5,886 nucleotides of DNA from Anaeromyxobacter dehalogenans (GTDB lineage Bacteria; Myxococcota_A; UBA9042; DTJE01). This document shows, piece after piece, positions 5,411 to 5,886 of the stretch. The stretch lies in the NCBI GenBank assembly GCA_020722625.1, contig DYKK01000214.1, positions 1 through 5,886 on the forward strand. The letters are read 5' to 3'. Under the pieces are notes generated by a model. It did no database searches. It was not told the DNA's origin and saw only the letters and a program-made list of their open reading frames with translations. Position 1 is the first letter of the stretch. Each line of letters opens with the position of its first letter. Made by a program: the position numbers and the translations under genes.

Positions 5411-5886
5411 ATGGCATGCTCCTTGACGTGGAAGGGTGTCGTAAGCCGCGGGACCGGGATTTCGTCGTGGAGGGACGGCGAGGCGCTTGGCGCTCGGGAC
5501 CTGGCGTGGATCCAGAAGCAGGTCAAGGAGCAGCACCGGGTGACGCGCCGGGAGTTGGCGGTCGCGGTCTGCAAGCACTTCGGTTGGCGACGTCCTGGTG
5601 GCAGCTACGCGATCGAATCGGTGCGTCTGCTGCTGGTCCGTTGGGAGAAGCGAGGTCTGCTGCAACTTCCGCCGCCGACACGTGGCCGACCGGCGCCACG
5701 ACGAATTCCGAACGAGGCGAATGCGGAGGACTTCAGCGTCGGCACTGATGGCCGACTGGAGGTGCGGCCGATCATGGAAGGGGAGCGCCCGAGGTGGCGA
5801 TCGTTGATGAGCCGCCATCACTACCTTGGCGGGCCGACAAGAACTTTCAACCCTGAGACCGGGCTTGGGGTCGAGTGTCAAACGTG
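5411..5886 (+). CDS. DUF4338 (DruA-like) protein, N-terminal part, cut by the window end
   Basis: The frame is open from a stop at 5405 to the window end, giving 158 residues without a stop. ATG 5411 has GGAAG at 5399-5403, seven bases upstream. The N-terminal family pattern is clear: ARDLAWIQKQVKEQ (28-41), then TRRELAVAVCKHFGWRRPGG (45-64), a helix ESVRLLLVRWEKRGLLQLPP (69-88), a Pro/Arg linker, and WRSLMSRHHYLGG (129-141). This matches proteins carrying DUF4338, annotated as Druantia protein DruA; many copies sit in or beside transposable elements rather than in Druantia operons. After HHYLGG the residues PTRTFNPETGLG no longer look like the usual continuation (a GE-x-x-x-Y segment), so the gene may be broken near 5835, or it may be a divergent member. 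Function is not established for this type. It is divergent from the lipoprotein gene, with 152 bases between starts. Confidence 0.72.
   Translation, partial: MACSLTWKGVVSRGTGISSWRDGEALGARDLAWIQKQVKEQHRVTRRELAVAVCKHFGWRRPGGSYAIESVRLLLVRWEKRGLLQLPPPTRGRPAPRRIPNEANAEDFSVGTDGRLEVRPIMEGERPRWRSLMSRHHYLGGPTRTFNPETGLGVECQT

Noticed and set aside
5259..5417. ATG 5417 as the start of the lipoprotein
   Set aside because: It would add 53 residues without a signal sequence before a clear lipoprotein signal peptide, would overlap the divergent ATG at 5411, and would place the candidate promoter inside the gene. GTG 5258 has a good ribosome site.
5279..5881. Minus-strand open frame of 200 codons
   Set aside because: It lies opposite the DUF4338 gene, whose translation matches a family, and shows no motif of its own.
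5411..5886. A Druantia defence system
   Set aside because: Only part of one DruA-like gene is visible. Such genes are often found alone in mobile elements, and no other Druantia gene is in the window.

Overview
The window is GC-rich bacterial DNA. It holds one very large intact gene on the minus strand with mobile-element material on both sides. The organism cannot be named. A long lipoprotein with an Asp/Pro/Gly/Ala-rich spacer after the lipidated cysteine, carrying a penicillin-acylase domain, would suit a Myxococcota or Bradymonadota-like lineage. This is an inference from style, not a taxonomic call.

Layout. Bases 56-803 (+) are the decayed C-terminal two thirds of an IS4-type DDE transposase. 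Its conserved protein is spread over five consecutive reading-frame segments, so it cannot be functional. Bases about 811-915 hold four hairpins with 4-base loops, ending in GTTCAC. They resemble the right end and omega-RNA scaffold of IS200/IS605 (TnpB) elements, but no tnpB is present. Bases 912-5258 (-) encode a 1448-residue lipoprotein that joins a CapA/PgsA-like metallophosphatase domain (PGA_cap) to a complete penicillin-acylase-type N-terminal-nucleophile hydrolase. Its stop codon lies inside the terminal bases of the hairpin element. Bases 5259-5410 are a divergent intergenic region with a good sigma70-like promoter for the lipoprotein, overlapped by an inverted repeat. Bases 5411-5886 (+) begin a DUF4338 (DruA-like) gene that runs off the window end.

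How the parts relate. The fused lipoprotein should be exported and membrane-anchored. If it matures like other penicillin acylases, the cut before Ser733 leaves the CapA domain on the lipid-anchored alpha chain and frees the N-terminal Ser of the beta chain. Both domains belong to families that act on amide-linked or cell-surface polymers, so a role in making or trimming an envelope polymer or acyl-peptide is a reasonable but untested idea. The transposase remnant, the orphan IS605-like end and the DUF4338 gene suggest that the lipoprotein gene sits at a mobile-element hot spot. Nothing shows that they work together with it.
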